Made by a program: the position numbers and the translations under genes. Positions 1 to 14,400 of a stretch of 64,000 bases of DNA are shown piece by piece. Origin of the DNA: Xestospongia muta (taxonomy: Eukaryota; Porifera; Demospongiae; Haplosclerida; Petrosiidae); contig OY848931.1 in assembly GCA_963693285.1 (NCBI GenBank), positions 3,149,644-3,213,643 on the forward strand. The letters run 5' to 3'. Under the pieces are notes generated by a model that was given only the letters and a program-made list of their open reading frames with translations, searched no databases and was not told the origin of the DNA. Every line of letters begins with the position of its first letter. Within the stretch, counting starts at the first letter, position 1.

Positions 1-2
1 GA

Positions 3-1000
3 CGAAGAGGAGTCCATTGTTGGGTATGTGACTCGAAAGCCAGAGCATTATCCCAACCTGCTAGAAGTGCTATAGCTGAGTATCTCACTTTAGTGAAGGT
101 AGGTCCTATCTAATGAGTAGAATGTATATTAGTCCACTTAGGGTGGTGAACAACAAGTAAAGAAAGTTCATTTGAGAAGCCCAGTTCATCCATCTGTCAA
201 GTTAGTATTATGATTGTACACAGAATTAACTTAAATCACTTACAGAGCTTCATTAACAATTACTAACGAATATATTAAAGATATAATTGAAGAACAAGAG
301 CTCCTTGAGACACCAGAACAATGGGCAAAAATACTTCAATTAATTCCAACCAAGTACAGTATTAATATTTTAATGTTATCACTGTTGTCCTATCTTAATA
401 GGTCAATACGTGAAAAATTAGATGATGAATGGAAGGAAACTAAAGCAAACTCTTGGGAGAGATGGAATTGGATGCTAATGGAGATTAAAAACACAGTAAG
501 GAAATAAAACTTCATTATATTGCACTTGTGTCTTTGTTTAATTGTAGCCAATATTGATTGAAGAGATAAAGTTACAGTATTCCTATCCTCGTCTGGATGT
601 AAATGTTACAAAAGGTCTCAATCATTTACTAAAGAGTCCTCTCTGTATCCATCCCAAAACAGGTTAGTAATAGTATTACAATGTTTGCTAATGTTTTGTT
701 CAATAGGCAGAGTCTGTGTACCTATTGATGTTGAAAGGATTGATGACTTTGATCCATTTCAAGTGCCAACAGTCAGTCAACTTTGCTATGAATTTGAGAC
801 TGCTGGTACTAATAAAGGAAAGAAAGGTACATTCACTGTTAAACTTATGCCATTCTATAATACCAGATGCCATTTACTCTTTTTCTCTCTTCTTAGGTTA
901 CAGTAATACATCATTAGCTCCATATATGACTGTTTTCAATAAATTTGTCACTGAACTCAAGAAAGCTAATTCTATGGATAGAAAATTAAAATCCGGTTAG
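3..1000 (+). CDS. PRIM1: DNA primase catalytic (small) subunit, 3' part of gene
   Basis: Makes the RNA primers for DNA replication as part of the polymerase alpha-primase complex in the nucleus. The window begins inside the gene. Exons read by phase are <3-98, 142-200, 246-495, 548-662, 707-826 and 897-1000 (stop TAG). The first exon carries [10 protein letters not shown], matching the primase motif whose Arg/Arg/His bind the incoming nucleotide. Exon 4 has [16 protein letters not shown], and the exon 4/5 junction gives [12 protein letters not shown], whose Asp is the third catalytic aspartate of the family. All introns are 43-70 bases with GT..AG ends and all junctions keep the frame. The start codon, the first two catalytic aspartates and most of the zinc region lie upstream of the window. 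The C-terminus matches the family end in length, so the stop is probably genuine. Confidence 0.95.
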
Positions 1001-1008
1001 TTCTATTG

Positions 1009-1240
1009 TACCAACTAAGCTGTTTGTACCAACTTAGTTCTTATGTACCAACTAAGCTGTTTGTACCAATTTAGTTCTATTGTACCAACTAAGCTGTTTG
1101 TACCAATTTAGTTCTTATGTACCAACTAAGCTACTCCTTTTGTACCAACTTAGTTATTTGTACCAACTAAGTTACTCCTTTTGTACCAACTTAGTTATTT
1201 GTACCAACTAAGTTACTCCTTTTGTACCAACTAGCTCTAT
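1009..1240. repeat. short tandem repeat after PRIM1
   Basis: An imperfect array of units of about 18-36 bases built on TTGTACCAACT(A/T)AG starts a few bases after the PRIM1 stop codon. It probably overlaps the PRIM1 3' untranslated region. No coding potential is seen. Confidence 0.8.
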
Positions 1241-2069
1241 TATTGATTTTGACCTTAGTTGCCATATTTTATATCTGAGCTAAGACAGTAGAGTAACGTG
1301 GTAAAACTCCTCCTTCCTACATGTAGAGCAAACCCCAAATTCATATCTCAATCACAAGTTTCCATATTGCCATAAAATCCACATGACATTAACATCAATA
1401 TGAATATAAATTGATCCAAAGTATAAACTGACAAAGCTAACATCAGAAATGGATAAGGTACATTGAAACTCTTCAGCACTCAGCACACGTTAATACAAGC
1501 ATAAACTCTAAACATTAAAAACCACTTGAGTTGAACACAAACCCTTACAGGCATAAGTCTAAGTGCTTGTTATAGTAAAATGAGTGATATAATCTCTAAG
1601 AAGTCAGGTGTGCTTGACCATTGTAACTATTATGTTATAATATGCCGTAAAGATCTCCAGCACATGAAAACACTTACCTACTTTGCTTCAACTATGACAG
1701 AAAGGGTTAAAATTTTAGTGGTAACATTACCCCTGAGGCACAGGAGGAAGTGAGGCTGGTCATGCCCATTATAATTTTTACCACTGATTTGAAACATGAG
1801 TGTGACCATCACTCCTATATGTTCAAAAGTGTCAGACAAACCTGAATAATAGTGCAGTGATAGATTGTTAGACAGTGTATCACCTAATTCTTATATTATA
1901 GCAAATGTTTGTACATCTATTCTATCACAGTATAATTATCATTGGAAAATATGACATAAAATGTTTTTACTGTGTCTTTCTTTAGAAAACTCTATTGATT
2001 ACTGACTCCAACTATTACCGTATCATGTACAATAACATTTATATGAAATATCATTTTGAAAATCTTGTA
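1241..2069. other. intergenic, no gene seen
   Basis: About 830 bases of AT-rich sequence between the end of PRIM1 and the decayed acyltransferase copy. I see no open frame with family resemblance, no clear repeat and no RNA gene. Confidence 0.5.
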
Positions 2070-2074
2070 TTGTA

Positions 2075-3292
2075 TTGGCAAACGTCCAACTAAGAAGGAG
2101 ATCATCAAAGAGGTGGAGTTCCAAGTTTTCTTCGCCAATTGTCAGTTGCAAAGACTGCATTATGAGGCCTCTCTTTAAATTTACTGCTGGCTGCCAGTGC
2201 TAACAGAACGCCATATATTATTGTAGGAGAGATAGTGTAAGAAATAGAGATTGTTTGGGTGTTGTTATTGTTAGAAAGTCATCAGTTAACCTACAGAGTT
2301 AGAATGATATACATAAGTGATGTAGGCCAAGTCAACCAGCTGATGTGAATCTACTCTACTTGGTACATCTGACATTGGAATTTGTTCTAAGTGGATGTGA
2401 ATACATTGATATTGAGAGTAAAATCCTAGAGAAGTAATGTCAAGAGATTATGACCAGACACACCAAAGATATCTGGTGGTGAAGGTTGTACACTATTACC
2501 CTCTCTTCCTTCATATATAACAGTAGCATCATAAATAGCTTGGAAATGATCTTTGGTGTAGCTACTTGCTGAATTAGAAAATAAGGCAATTAAATCTTGT
2601 GTAATTAACCATAACATGGAAATAACAGACTATTTGATAGAGGTTGTGTAACCCACTACTAAGAGATTAGTCACTTGTTGTGTAGACTAAGGAATGATAA
2701 AAGAACACAAACTTTACTCCTGCTATATGTATTTTCTATGATGATCCATCATCCTTGCTATACTATGTACATTAGATCAGGGTATCTCTTTCAAGACATC
2801 ACTAAGAATTTTAACCCTGATGTTATTTTATAATCCCAATCTATCAGATAACAATTAGGAGTTATCTTATAAATTACACAATTTAGTACAGTTAGTCACT
2901 GGCTATACTAACATGATGTATTGTATATAGTCTTGTCTCAAAACCAGTTCTATGTGGTATTAAAACATGGTTAAGTTTTGGTATTTCTAAACTATCTGCA
3001 TAACTTTGACTTCTATCCAGTTTATCAGGTTTTTGAGAATCAAGACCAGTGCTCACAGGAAATATTACTGACCACATCTGAGACCAAAGACATTACAGGT
3101 GTAGTGTAGTTTGGTATCTATTTCTTTTGAAGTCCAAACAGTTTCTGAATAATTAAATATTCCCATAGAAACAATATGTGAATGCAAATTGTTAACAAAT
3201 GAAGTAGTAGTTGTTCTACGTATCTCAACTCCAGACCCAATCTCGTAACAATATCTGAACATATCTACTATGGAACTATAATATACTTTCAT
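2075..3292 (-). pseudogene. decayed AGPAT5-type acyltransferase copy
   Basis: Relic of a fourth member of the acyltransferase array, read right to left. Recognisable pieces are an ETVWTSKEIDTK segment near 3130 (exon 5-like), an exon 6-like piece at about 3077-2937, an exon 7-like piece at about 2600-2456 and degraded exon 8/9 pieces down to about 2075. The exons for the membrane N-terminus and the NHx4D catalytic motif are not found. The FPEGTR substrate-binding motif reads FPVSTG, exon 8 has lost the KQWLFE..KKDK half, and exon 9 contains foreign sequence and stop codons. No complete protein is possible, so I call it a pseudogene. It is the copy farthest downstream in the array. Confidence 0.8.
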
Positions 3293-3519
3293 CTCTAAAT
3301 GATGATATAGCCTTTTCCAAATATTAGGCTTAGTAATTTATCTACAACTAGAAGTATCAGATCTAGAAACTAGAGCTTAAGCCCATACATAATCATAGTA
3401 TACATATTATTATAGTATGGAACACCATCTTGCCAGTCTTTAGTTACAATGTTTCATAATTTGCAATCAGTTATGTATTGCACAAAGATAATAAGAATTA
3501 GCAAATCAAAAGTTTATCA

Positions 3520-5963
3520 CTATTGAAAAAAATTGCATTGTATTAACAAATATCCAATTGAAGTATAAAACAGTGTTGCTCCTAACCAAACAGTGCGTCC
3601 CACATTACTGCTAGCTACTAGTACTAACAGTAGTCCATATATTAGTGTAGGAGGGACAGTGTAAGATAGTGGAAGAGGTAGAGATTGTTTAGGTGCTGCT
3701 ATTGTACCAGTTGTTAGAAAGTCATCAATTAATCTACAGAATTTTAAATTAATGTTAACCAGCCAGTGTGTGGATCTACTTCTCTATTATCACTTACTTA
3801 TCTTTCTTCTGAAATCGTTCAAAGAGCCATTGTTTACGTTCCTCTTCACTATCTGGTACATCTGATATTTCAATGCGCTCTATGTGAATATGAACAGATT
3901 GACATTGACCAGAGTAAAATCCTATAGAGTGAAGTAACATTAAAAGATTATGACAAGATAGACTTACCAAACATATCTGGTGGTGAAGATTGTACACTAT
4001 AGCCCTCTCTTCCTTCATATATAATAGTGACATCATAAATAGCTTGGAAGCGGTCTTTGATTGTAGCTAGTGTAATCTAGTTGTCAGTAAGAAATGAGGC
4101 GAGTAAATTTTGTTGTTGTATGAATATATGATAGTATATTTGATATAGAGGTGGTCAAACCATCTTATTATAAATTACTTGGTAAATATAGCATAGCAAC
4201 ATAGTTGTTTGTTATGTAAACTAAGGAAAGGGTGACAAGGAAAGCAAACCACAATAAAGCATTGATCATCTTGTCAATGCAAACACTTGAAATACTATAT
4301 ATTAAGTAATGAGGAAACAATACAATGATGTACACCTGCACAAGGACAAAGGAACTTACAAATTCACTTTCTGCTGCATACGCTTTCCACAACAATCCCT
4401 TTTATGTGTAACATACTGTATTTTATTTCCATGCAATGTTATGTACATTTTTAATATATCACTTTTTTACTTTTACAAATTTAAATCTTGTGCTATTTAT
4501 GATCCTGATAAAAAAAATACAAAATCTAACACAGTTATAATCAGTACATGTCTACATTAACTGATGTACCATACATAATCCTACCTCAAAACCAGTTGTA
4601 CGTGGCATTAATACATGGTTGAGTCTTGGTAGTCCTAAACTATCTGCATAAGCTTGACTTCTCTCTAGTTTATCAGATTTTTGAGGATCAAAACGAGTGC
4701 CCTCAGGAAATATTACCAACCATATCTGAGACCCAAGACATAAGACATTATGGATGTGGTTAACTGGTAACATACTGGTATCTCTTTCTTTTGAAGTTTT
4801 AACAGTTTCCTGAATAATAAAATACTTAATACATCATTGCTGTATTATATAACATACCCTTTTAACCAGTTTGGATTATTTAACTTGGTTCTTTTTAAGA
4901 AAATATTCTGTCTCTGTAGATATGGTCATTTAAAGAGGACATCCCTTATAATTAATTCACTTACAGTGGCAAGATACCAACCAAACATTGGTAAATAGAT
5001 AACACCATACTTCAAGAAATAATGTACACGTCCTCCATAACCACCTTGTTTTAGGCACAACACCTCAGCTATGATCCAGTCAACTAAATATGAAATAATA
5101 TAACAATTATATATTCAGGAACACTACTAGTACAAAAGAAATGGCATATTTATATACAATATATATTTACAATTAACCGATATGCTGAATTGTGTTATGT
5201 AATTGCTATGGGTCCATTTTTACAAGAACTTTGTCATATTTTGTATCTCGGCCAGGAAGATCAATTAATAGACTATATGGATACCATATTATGTAATTTG
5301 TAATCAAATTTTGTTACATGATGCCAATTTATTGCATACTTGAATTGTCATCATAACTAGTTATGGTCTCAACCCTAGACTGTAAGTCTGTCACACAGTG
5401 CAAGTGAAAAGTACTCTATTTTCAGTGACAAACACAACCAAGCTTTATAACATGTGCAGAAAACTGCTTTTTATCTAGATCAAGAAACAATCAATAATCG
5501 TGGCCCCAGACCTCACTGAAGGTATACAGTAGTCTTACATAGCTATAGGTCAAGCAAACAAGACATAACATGACTATCCTTCACTGTAGGTAGCATGTCA
5601 TGATCAGTCTGTGGCTGAAACTGACCGGTGCATTGATGATTACTTATATACAACACACTCTCTGGTTCCTTGGGCAAAGGATCCCCATAAAAATGATACT
5701 ACAATAGATGAGATAGTCATATGCATGAGTAAAAAGAAGTCTACCTTGACTCCAGACCACGTCTCAAAGAAATACCCTACAAGACTTACGATAGAGCTCG
5801 TTACTCTCTGATCTAGACGATGATATACATTCCTACGAAACGGCAGACTGAGTAGTTTAGCTGCAGTACTAAGTATCCATAAACTAGTAGCAGAGCCCAT
5901 GACCATAACAAAAGGTACTATACATCGTAGAGAGAGTATGAGAAAAGGAACATGAAAGATCAT
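3520..5963 (-). CDS. AGPAT5-type lysophospholipid acyltransferase, array copy 3
   Basis: Expected to transfer an acyl chain to lysophosphatidic acid, giving phosphatidic acid, in ER or mitochondrial membranes. Exons on the minus strand: 5963-5745, 5698-5626, 5083-4965, 4913-4858, 4809-4776, 4725-4585, 4076-3968, 3921-3798, 3733-3520 (TAG). Phases all agree and give 362 residues (human AGPAT5 has 364). Residues 1-73 form an N-terminal membrane segment. NHQCTVD is the NHx4D catalytic motif, formed across the exon 2/3 junction, and FPEGTR (exon 6) binds the substrate phosphate. The C-terminus has two hydrophobic segments. ATG 5963 is chosen because MIF is shared by all copies. The next gene upstream (copy 2) ends 149 bases before this start. 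Activity is inferred from motifs only. Confidence 0.9.
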
Positions 5964-6112
5964 ATCGTCGCTAATGATTGATTTCTAACAACGTCATCAC
6001 AAAATTGTCAAAAATGTTAATTAATTACAAGCACTGTCTTAACACACTATATTTCTATCTATATTATCATAGTCTATGATAATATCTACTACAAAAGTGA
6101 ATTCAACATTAT

Positions 6113-9100
6113 TTAATAAAATTTGCATTGTATTAGCAAATATCCAACTAAAGAATACACCAGTGTTGCTCCTAACCAAACAGTGCGTCTCTCTTTACTG
6201 CTAGCTAACAGTACTAACAGTAGTCCATATATTAGTGTAGGAGGGACAGTGTAAGATAGTGGAAGAGGTAGAGATTGTTTAGGTGCTGCTATTGTACCAG
6301 TTGTTAGAAAGTCATCAATTAATCTACAGAGTTAGAATGATATATATAAGTGTGATGTAGGTCAAGTCAACCAGCCAATGTGTGGATCTACTCTACTTAC
6401 TTATCTTTCTTCTGAAATTGCTTAAAGAGCCATTGTTTATGTTCGTCTTCACAATCTGGTATATCTGACATTGCAATTCGCTCTAAGTGGATGTGAACAC
6501 GTTGACATCGACCAGAATAAAATCCTAAAGAGAGGAGTATCGTCAGAAGTCTATGACAAGACTTACCAAACATATCTGGTGGTGAAGAACGCACACTATA
6601 ACCCTCTCTTCCTTCATATATAATAGTGACATCATAAACAGCTTGGAAACAATCTTTGATTGTAGCTAGAGTAACCTACAAGAGAATAGATTGTAATACA
6701 ATTAAAATAAAGATTTGTGAAAGTGTTAAAACTATTTGTATAACCTATCGAGATTGAAGTCATTGTGTTTAGGCATTCACAATGCCATAAATTATATTAA
6801 CTTTATCCATCAATTTTCATTGAAGTTCCTTTTTGTGCTTACAAGGCTATGTCACATGTCACATGTCACAGACGTCTGTTATAACTTAGACCTATTATTA
6901 ATTACATCTATTAAATTATAAAAATTCAGATTTAGTTAATTTAGCAATTTCTAAGCAATAACCAATTCAATCTAATTTTAAGATGAATTAAAATTTTTAA
7001 TACATAGAAATTTTATGAGTTAGTCATGTGATACCATAGAAGTTAATGGAAATGTATTTTAATGATTCAAATAGCTGATTTTTTCCAGGTTTTGAAGACA
7101 AATATCTGACACCTGAGAACTTTTCAACACAAACTTGAAGTTAGATGTACCAAATACAATAAAATATTTAATTTTAGATCGATCTGCAACTACTACTGAA
7201 GATCCAAAAATCAATAACGAGATGGTTTTATAGATCATTTTTGAAATTGTAAACCTTGTAGAAACATGCTTTTTAAAATCAAGGTAAAAGGAAAGAGATG
7301 TTTCTTCACATGTAAAAGTCAAAGTTCTCAAAAGGTTTAGAAATCTTCAATATAGCAAATTTGTGATAAAGTATAGTGTTACTTTTGTAGATCCTTTCAT
7401 CAAAAATAAGAACTCAATCAAGAAAACTTTACTAAACAAAGAGAGGCTTGCTATTAGGATACATATAATTTTGTAGGCTATAATTAACTAGTCTATTTTA
7501 TTAAGAGGACAAACCTCACTCCTATAAACAAGTAGTAATATTTTTTGCTAATGTATAGTGAATTATTTTATCACGTAAAAATTGATACTATAACATGAAC
7601 ATATAACATGAAGTAATGTTAGGTAGGATATTGCTCATTTCCAATCTTGTGCCAGATGTCAATGTTAACATAACTAATGATAGGCCTAAAGATACTAGAT
7701 TAAATGTTCTTTTGATCAAACTACTAAATAAAATCCTCACATATTTTCCAATTCTCTGGCATGATTTACTGTATATAATCCTACCTCAAAACCAGTTGTA
7801 CGTGGCATTAACACATGGTTGAGTCTTGGTAGTCCTAAACTATCTGCATAAGCTTGACTTCTCTCTAGTTTATCAGATTTTTGAGGATGAAAGCGAGTGC
7901 CCTCAGGAAATATTACCAACCATATCTGAGACCAAAGACATAACAAATTATATGGGTTTGGTTAACTGGTAACATACTGGCATCTCTTTCTTTTGAAGTT
8001 TTAACAGTTTCCTGAATAATAAAATACTTAATACATTATTACTGTATTATATAACATACTCTTTTAACCAGTTTGGATCATTTAACTTGTTTCTTTTTAA
8101 GAAAACATTTTGCCTCTATAGATATGGTCATTTAAAGGGGATGTCCCTTATAATTAATTCACTTACAGTAGCAAGATACCAACCATACAGTGGTATATAG
8201 AGAATACCATATTTCAACAGATAAAGAACACGTCCTCCATAACCACCTTGTTTTAGGCACAATACCTCACCTATTATCCAGTCAACTATTGATAAAAAAT
8301 ATGTGACCATTACATATTATTATAATAGCCTATTGATGCTGCTATTCACTCAGTGACATACAATAAATGACATTATACATTAGCATCACATAACTATATA
8401 TGGTTTGCTACTTTCTTGTAGCACTAGAGAGCCAAATTTTATATACAAAATGCGTATTTGCAAGCTGAATTGATTGGTCCAAGTCCCATGCAGATAGCAT
8501 ACAAAACAGCAAACTTATTTACATGTCCACGTAGCACTTCTCAACTCAGACAGGGTATAATAAGCCATTTAGCTACTACCATTAGTATGATCACATGACC
8601 TAAAGTGCCACAAAAATGACGAGCAGCACAACAAATGCATATAAATATTTGTTCATGAGGATATGGTCAATTATTTCATGTTAGTACGGAATTAAAAGCC
8701 TTCAGTATTTTAATTGTAATATCAAATTTATGCTAATAGAGATAATACAATCTGTGATTCTTGATTTACCTTCTGTTGCCACACCTCCAAAATTGTCTGT
8801 AGATTACTATTAACTATATGTTAGTTTGATTATCATAATAGAGTGGATGTCAAGGGATCAAGGCAATATACACAGAGTTAAAATAAATATTAAGTTAAAT
8901 CAATGTGTATACTATTCTTCTATTACACCATGACAAAACAACGCTAAATTAGTACCTGTGCATTGATGATTACTCATATACAACACACTCTCTGGTTCCT
9001 TGGGCAAAGGATCCCCATAAAAATGATACTACAATAGATGAGATAGTCATATTTATCAATTAAATTAGCTCTACCTCAACTCCAGACCACGTCTCAAAGA

Positions 9101-9293
9101 AATATCCAACTAAACCGATCATAGAGCTCACAAGTGTCCGATCTAAGCGTTGATATGCACTCCTACCAAACGGTAGACTAAGTAGTTTAGCTGCAGTAAC
9201 AAGTATCCAGAAACTGGTGGCAGAGCCCATGATCATAACAGAAGGTACTACACATCGTAAAGAGAGTATGAGAAAAGGAGCATGAAAGATCAT
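6113..9293 (-). CDS. AGPAT5-type lysophospholipid acyltransferase, array copy 2
   Basis: Same family and exon plan as its neighbours. Exons on the minus strand: 9293-9075, 9028-8956, 8285-8167, 8115-8060, 8011-7978, 7925-7785, 6675-6567, 6524-6401, 6323-6113 (TAA). The product is 361 residues with NHQCTVD and FPEGTR intact and no internal stop. Introns 2 (about 670 bases) and 6 (about 1110 bases) are much longer than in copy 1, and I recognise no gene in them. The last exon ends differently from copies 1 and 3 (CKFY rather than CNFFQ). The stop codon of copy 1 is only 126 bases upstream of this ATG, so the promoter must be very short or shared. Confidence 0.9.
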
Positions 9294-9419
9294 ATCTACA
9301 GTTCACAAGTCCACGTGGCGTGTCTGCTTGAATTCATGATCAATGAATTTTAATTATTATTAATATTAATTAAATAGACTAGCTGATTGCTTTACAACAA
9401 AACACAAAGTGCGATGTTG

Positions 9420-11249
9420 CTATTGAAAAAAATTGCATTGTATTAACAAATATCCAATTGAAGTATAAAACAGTGTTGCTCCTAACCAAACAATGCGTCC
9501 CACATTACTGCAAGCTACTAGTACTAACAGTAGTCCATATATTAGTGTAGGAGGGACAGTGTAAGATAGTGGAAGAGGTAGAGATTGTTTAGGTGCTGCT
9601 ATTGTACCAGTTGTTAGAAAGTCATCAATTAATCTACAGAATTTTAAATTAATGTTAACCAGCCAGTGTGTGGATCTACTTCTCTATTATACTTACTTAT
9701 CTTTCTTCTGAAATTGTTCAAAGAGCCATTGTTTACGTTCCTCTTCACTATCTGGTACATCTGACATTGGAATTCGCTCTAAGTGGATGTGAATACGTTG
9801 ACGTTGACCACAATGAAATCCTAGAGAGAAGTATCATCAGAAGTGTATGACCAAACTTACTAAACATATCTGGTGGTAAAGAACGCACACTATAGCCCTC
9901 TCTTCCTTCATATATAATAGTGACATCATAAATAGCTTGGAAACGGTCTTTAATTGTAGCTAGAGTAACCTACAGATTTTATATATAATCCTAACTTCTG
10001 TACCTATTATGTCCACACACAAAACTGTATTAGGGTTTGAATTTATAAAAATGTAAAATATGTAGGCAAACTGAAATGAGACTATATACTATTCCATATC
10101 AAAATGACTGGCTTTATCATGATATAATCCTACCTCAAAACCAGTTGTACGTGGCATTAATACATGGTTGAGTCTTGGTAGTCCTAAACTATCTGCATAA
10201 GCTTGACTTCTCTCTAGTTTATCAGATTTTTGAGGATCAAAGCGAGTGCCCTCAGGAAATATTGCCAACCATATCTGAGACCAAAGACATAACAAATTAT
10301 ATGGGTTTGGTTAACTGGTAACATACTGGTATCTCTTTCTTTTGAAGTTTTAACAGTTTCCTGAATAATAAAATAATTAATACATCATTACTGTATTATA
10401 TAACATACTCTTTTAACCAGTTTGGATTATTTAACTTGTTTTTTTTTAAGAAAATATTCCGCCTCTGTAGATATGGTCATTAAAGGGGACGTCCCTTATA
10501 ATTAATTCACTTACAGTAGCAAGATACCAACCAAACATTGGTACATAGAGAACACCATACTTCAAGAAATAATGTACACGTCCTCCATAACCACCTTGTT
10601 TTAGACACAGCACCTCAGCTATGATCCAGTCAACTAAATATGAAATTAAGCTCATTTTTAAAAGAGAAGAATAGCTCAACATCTTGATACATATCACATA
10701 TGTAATATGGCTTACAGTCTGGTACATAGAACTTATCTCAATGCATATGCTAAAGTAAAACTACCTTAACTGTCAAATTTGTCAAGTAAGCCAGACTAAC
10801 AACCAAGTTTTCCTCAAATACATTCCTAGCAATCTTTTCCCATAATCGAATGCTACATATCTAATAATTGTCAGTATTAGTAGTCTTCATTTATTAACAC
10901 AATGTTAGTGTGTGTTATACCTGTACACTGATGATTGCTTATGTACAAGACACTTTCTGGTTCTTTTGGCAAAGGATCCCCATAGAAATGATACTAGAGT
11001 AGATGGTTATATTCATTAGTGTAATACTAACTCTACCTCAACTCTAGACCAGTTCTCACTGAAAAGCCCAATCATACCAATCATAGTGCTTAGAATCATC
11101 TGATCTAAACGATGATATGTACCTCTACCAAATGGTAGACTGAATAGTTTGAACAAGGTAACTATTATCCAACCACAAACAGCAGCGCCGATGATTATAA
11201 GAGGAGGTATTATACATCGTAAAACGAGTATGATAATGCCAAAGATCAT
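9420..11249 (-). CDS. AGPAT5-type lysophospholipid acyltransferase, array copy 1
   Basis: First and most compact gene of the array. Exons on the minus strand: 11249-11037, 10993-10921, 10633-10515, 10464-10409, 10360-10327, 10274-10134, 9969-9861, 9820-9697, 9633-9420 (TAG); 360 residues. NHQCTVD and FPEGTR are both present. The N-terminal exon is the most divergent of the three ([12 protein letters not shown]), and one residue in FPEGTR's exon differs from the other copies (WLAIF rather than WLVIF). An in-frame ATG 15 bases upstream (11264) is possible, but ATG 11249 aligns with the starts of copies 2 and 3. It lies 154 bases downstream of the CDK5RAP3 stop on the same strand. Confidence 0.9.
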
Positions 11250-11403
11250 ATTATTAGTTCGCACAGAAATGTTGAAAGAACATGTGGTGAGAGATTATAT
11301 AACTATTATAACTGTAATGCCATGACAACCACCATAAACCACAAGAATGACAGTACAGTGTGACATCATATTACAGTTAATAATAATTAATATTACTTAA
11401 TAT

Positions 11404-14400
11404 TTATATTTGATTAATGTCTCCAATAATATTGACTGTTCTATGATTGTACTTCTTTGAGATTTCCTCAACAACCTATCAAAGAGAAACACATCATGTT
11501 TATACAGTTTATTATGTGACGTGAATAATATGTGTCTTCATATCTACTGCCACTTTTTAGTGATATCAACAAAACGGATTATAAAATTAATATATTAGAA
11601 TCCAGCTATATCTAGCTAACAGTAAAAGTGGAATCTAAGAATAAACAAGAAGTCGTCCTCCATTATATATCAGATCATGTATAAAACTATAACTAATATT
11701 ACATGTACTGTATACCAATTCTTTTATTCTCTTGATCTTCTGTACAAGAACTTTCAATTCTTCTTCAAGTCCTTGCTGTTGCTGACTTGCTTCTTCTATT
11801 TTGTGAGTGTGGTCAATGGCTGATGAAAGAGCTCGCTGACTTAGCTCTTGCTGACGAACCAATTGCAAAGAGAGACGATCTAAATAGCTATAAGATATAA
11901 TAGCAACAACAAGAGAGTCTATAACAACTATCAAAATACAAAACAATACATATTTGTAGTCACAATTCATATAATATATTATAACTACATGTACCAGTTA
12001 ATAAACTTTTAATCTCAATATTAATAAACTTTTAATCTCAATTTTGCAAGGATACATTTACACTTGTCGTCACAAAGCATACACATAACCCTGTTACCAT
12101 GACAATGATTACATAAAATCATTACCTTTGTGATCCCAACATAAGTAACAACTGTTGTATTCTCTTGTTAGTCAACTTATCAAGTACTAACATAACATTT
12201 CCAATCATCTCCTGCACATCCTTGCTAGAATGAGCTTGTAAAGATGAAGGTAGCTGAGTATCGACCTGCAATAATCCTCCAGCATCAGATGACAATTCAG
12301 ACACTCTCTGTTTCACAAACTCCAGTAATTCCATTATATCATCAAGTACTAAATTACGAGTAGTAAAATCTTCCAAAAGAGTAGGGTAAGTTGTTTTTGT
12401 TGAGAGAGCTAAAGTCAAACAGAAAACAACAAAAATGATTTTTTCTATGTTATATCAGTTGTCCATAAACAAAAGGTGTAAATAGAGCACATTTTCATGT
12501 AAAACCAGAGGGGCCAAAACAAACTTGTCTTCATAGAATAGTGGCTGAGTGAGTGATTGACATGTCATAACTATAATGTATTTGTGGTTTAATTATATCC
12601 ATCACACTGCTTGTACTAAAATAGAGTTTAATGATGTCATTATGATAATATACAATAGCCTTGCATGATATGAATTTTCTTACAAGTAGTGATTGTATCT
12701 CCTCCATCTTCAACTGTTATGCCAGAGAGATCCACCTGATCAAGAGTAATGTCATAGTCAATTTCACCCTCTCCAAAATCAATCCCTGCTTCATCTTCGT
12801 TAGCATTTGCCAAACCGCCCCAATCAATGACTAATTCATCTTCCTTTTGTTGTGGCTGTGGAATTGATTCCTATGGGAGATACAAAACAGTAATTAAGGC
12901 ACCTAAATCTTCAAGGTTATACTTGATCATACAAAGAGATTCATTGCCAGGTCATAATTTACAGAGGTGGACTATCTGGCAACATATGTCAATGAAAACA
13001 AACTTTCAAGAATCACATAAATGACCTAATCACAAACATCTTCTAAATGTTGCTCATTATAAAAGAGATGTGTTAAATAAATGCATACCAAGTGAGTTAG
13101 GACTCATAAATTGCAAATTAGAATTTAGAATACATTGCATGAAGGCTCTTACTCGTTCAACAGTTGGAGGTATTTCACCATGTTCCCATTGGTATACTGT
13201 AGTATTACCATGTGTTACTAGATATGTTAACATAGATAAGATCTCATTGTCACTACATGACCTGCAAGGGAGTAGTCCAACAGTTAATTCAACAATGGCA
13301 ATCATGTACATTGATATCATTGCTGCTAATATATTATAAATTAGCACACACATATATACAATGGAACACATTTCAAGAACAGGTGCACAACAGTCTTAAT
13401 AAGCAGTAGTGACATAGTGTGTCTATTACCGTGAAATAGTGTAGTCACGAAATGCTTTATAGTAGTCTATTGCAGGTTGTAATATGGGTATAAGCGCTAC
13501 CACTTCACTGAAAAGTTCTGGCAATTGTGTTGATAAGAGATGAGTCAGCTCATTGTGGATATCTTTGCCCTATAGTGGAAGACACATGGAAGATAAAATT
13601 ATTATCAAATTAAATTTTATTAAATTTATTACAAACAGTACCAAACCCATAATTTAATAGACATTATCTACACTAGTAATTACATGATAATGAAAACACA
13701 CTAAATCAAGTTATATATTTGCCAAGTTAAGGTAACATATAACAAAATGTCTATACTCTAGTGAAACAGCTGTCTCAAGAAGGCCAACAATATTATTAGT
13801 CACATTTATGGCATTTTAGTACAAATTGTTTGTTTTTAAAATGGAATGTGGTTAGAACACACCCAAACCAAACACGATGTAACAACAAAATCCATCTATT
13901 TCCATAAATGGTATAACACTAAACTACACCACAGAGTATATAAAGAGAAGAAAGTGTCAGTTCAACTCAAAAGTCATTTATAACAACATAAAATGCTTTA
14001 TTCTCAAGTTGTTCTTCTTCTATTCTTCAACCTCTTCATTCTAAGTCATAGCCACCCACGGAGATTGAGCTGTGATGAGATAACTTGTTGTCCTGGTAAG
14101 GTATGCACTCTTACTCACACAGGACGATCTCGTTGTAAATATGCAACATCATGTGATGAGCTTGAGTGTCCCCATGGATTACGATGTGCACCTCGGAGAG
14201 GAAAAACTCCTAAAGGAAGAGTAGAATGTCGTGTTTCATGTGATGATATCAACTGTCCCAGTTTCTTAGAATGTAAAGCTAGAGGACGAGGAAAATCATC
14301 TTATGCTGTATGCAAGCCACGTAAAGCCTGTCCAACAACTTGTCCACAAGGAACCACTTGTGTTAATGCAAAAAGAATTGGAGGTGTGTGCTTAGCAGAT

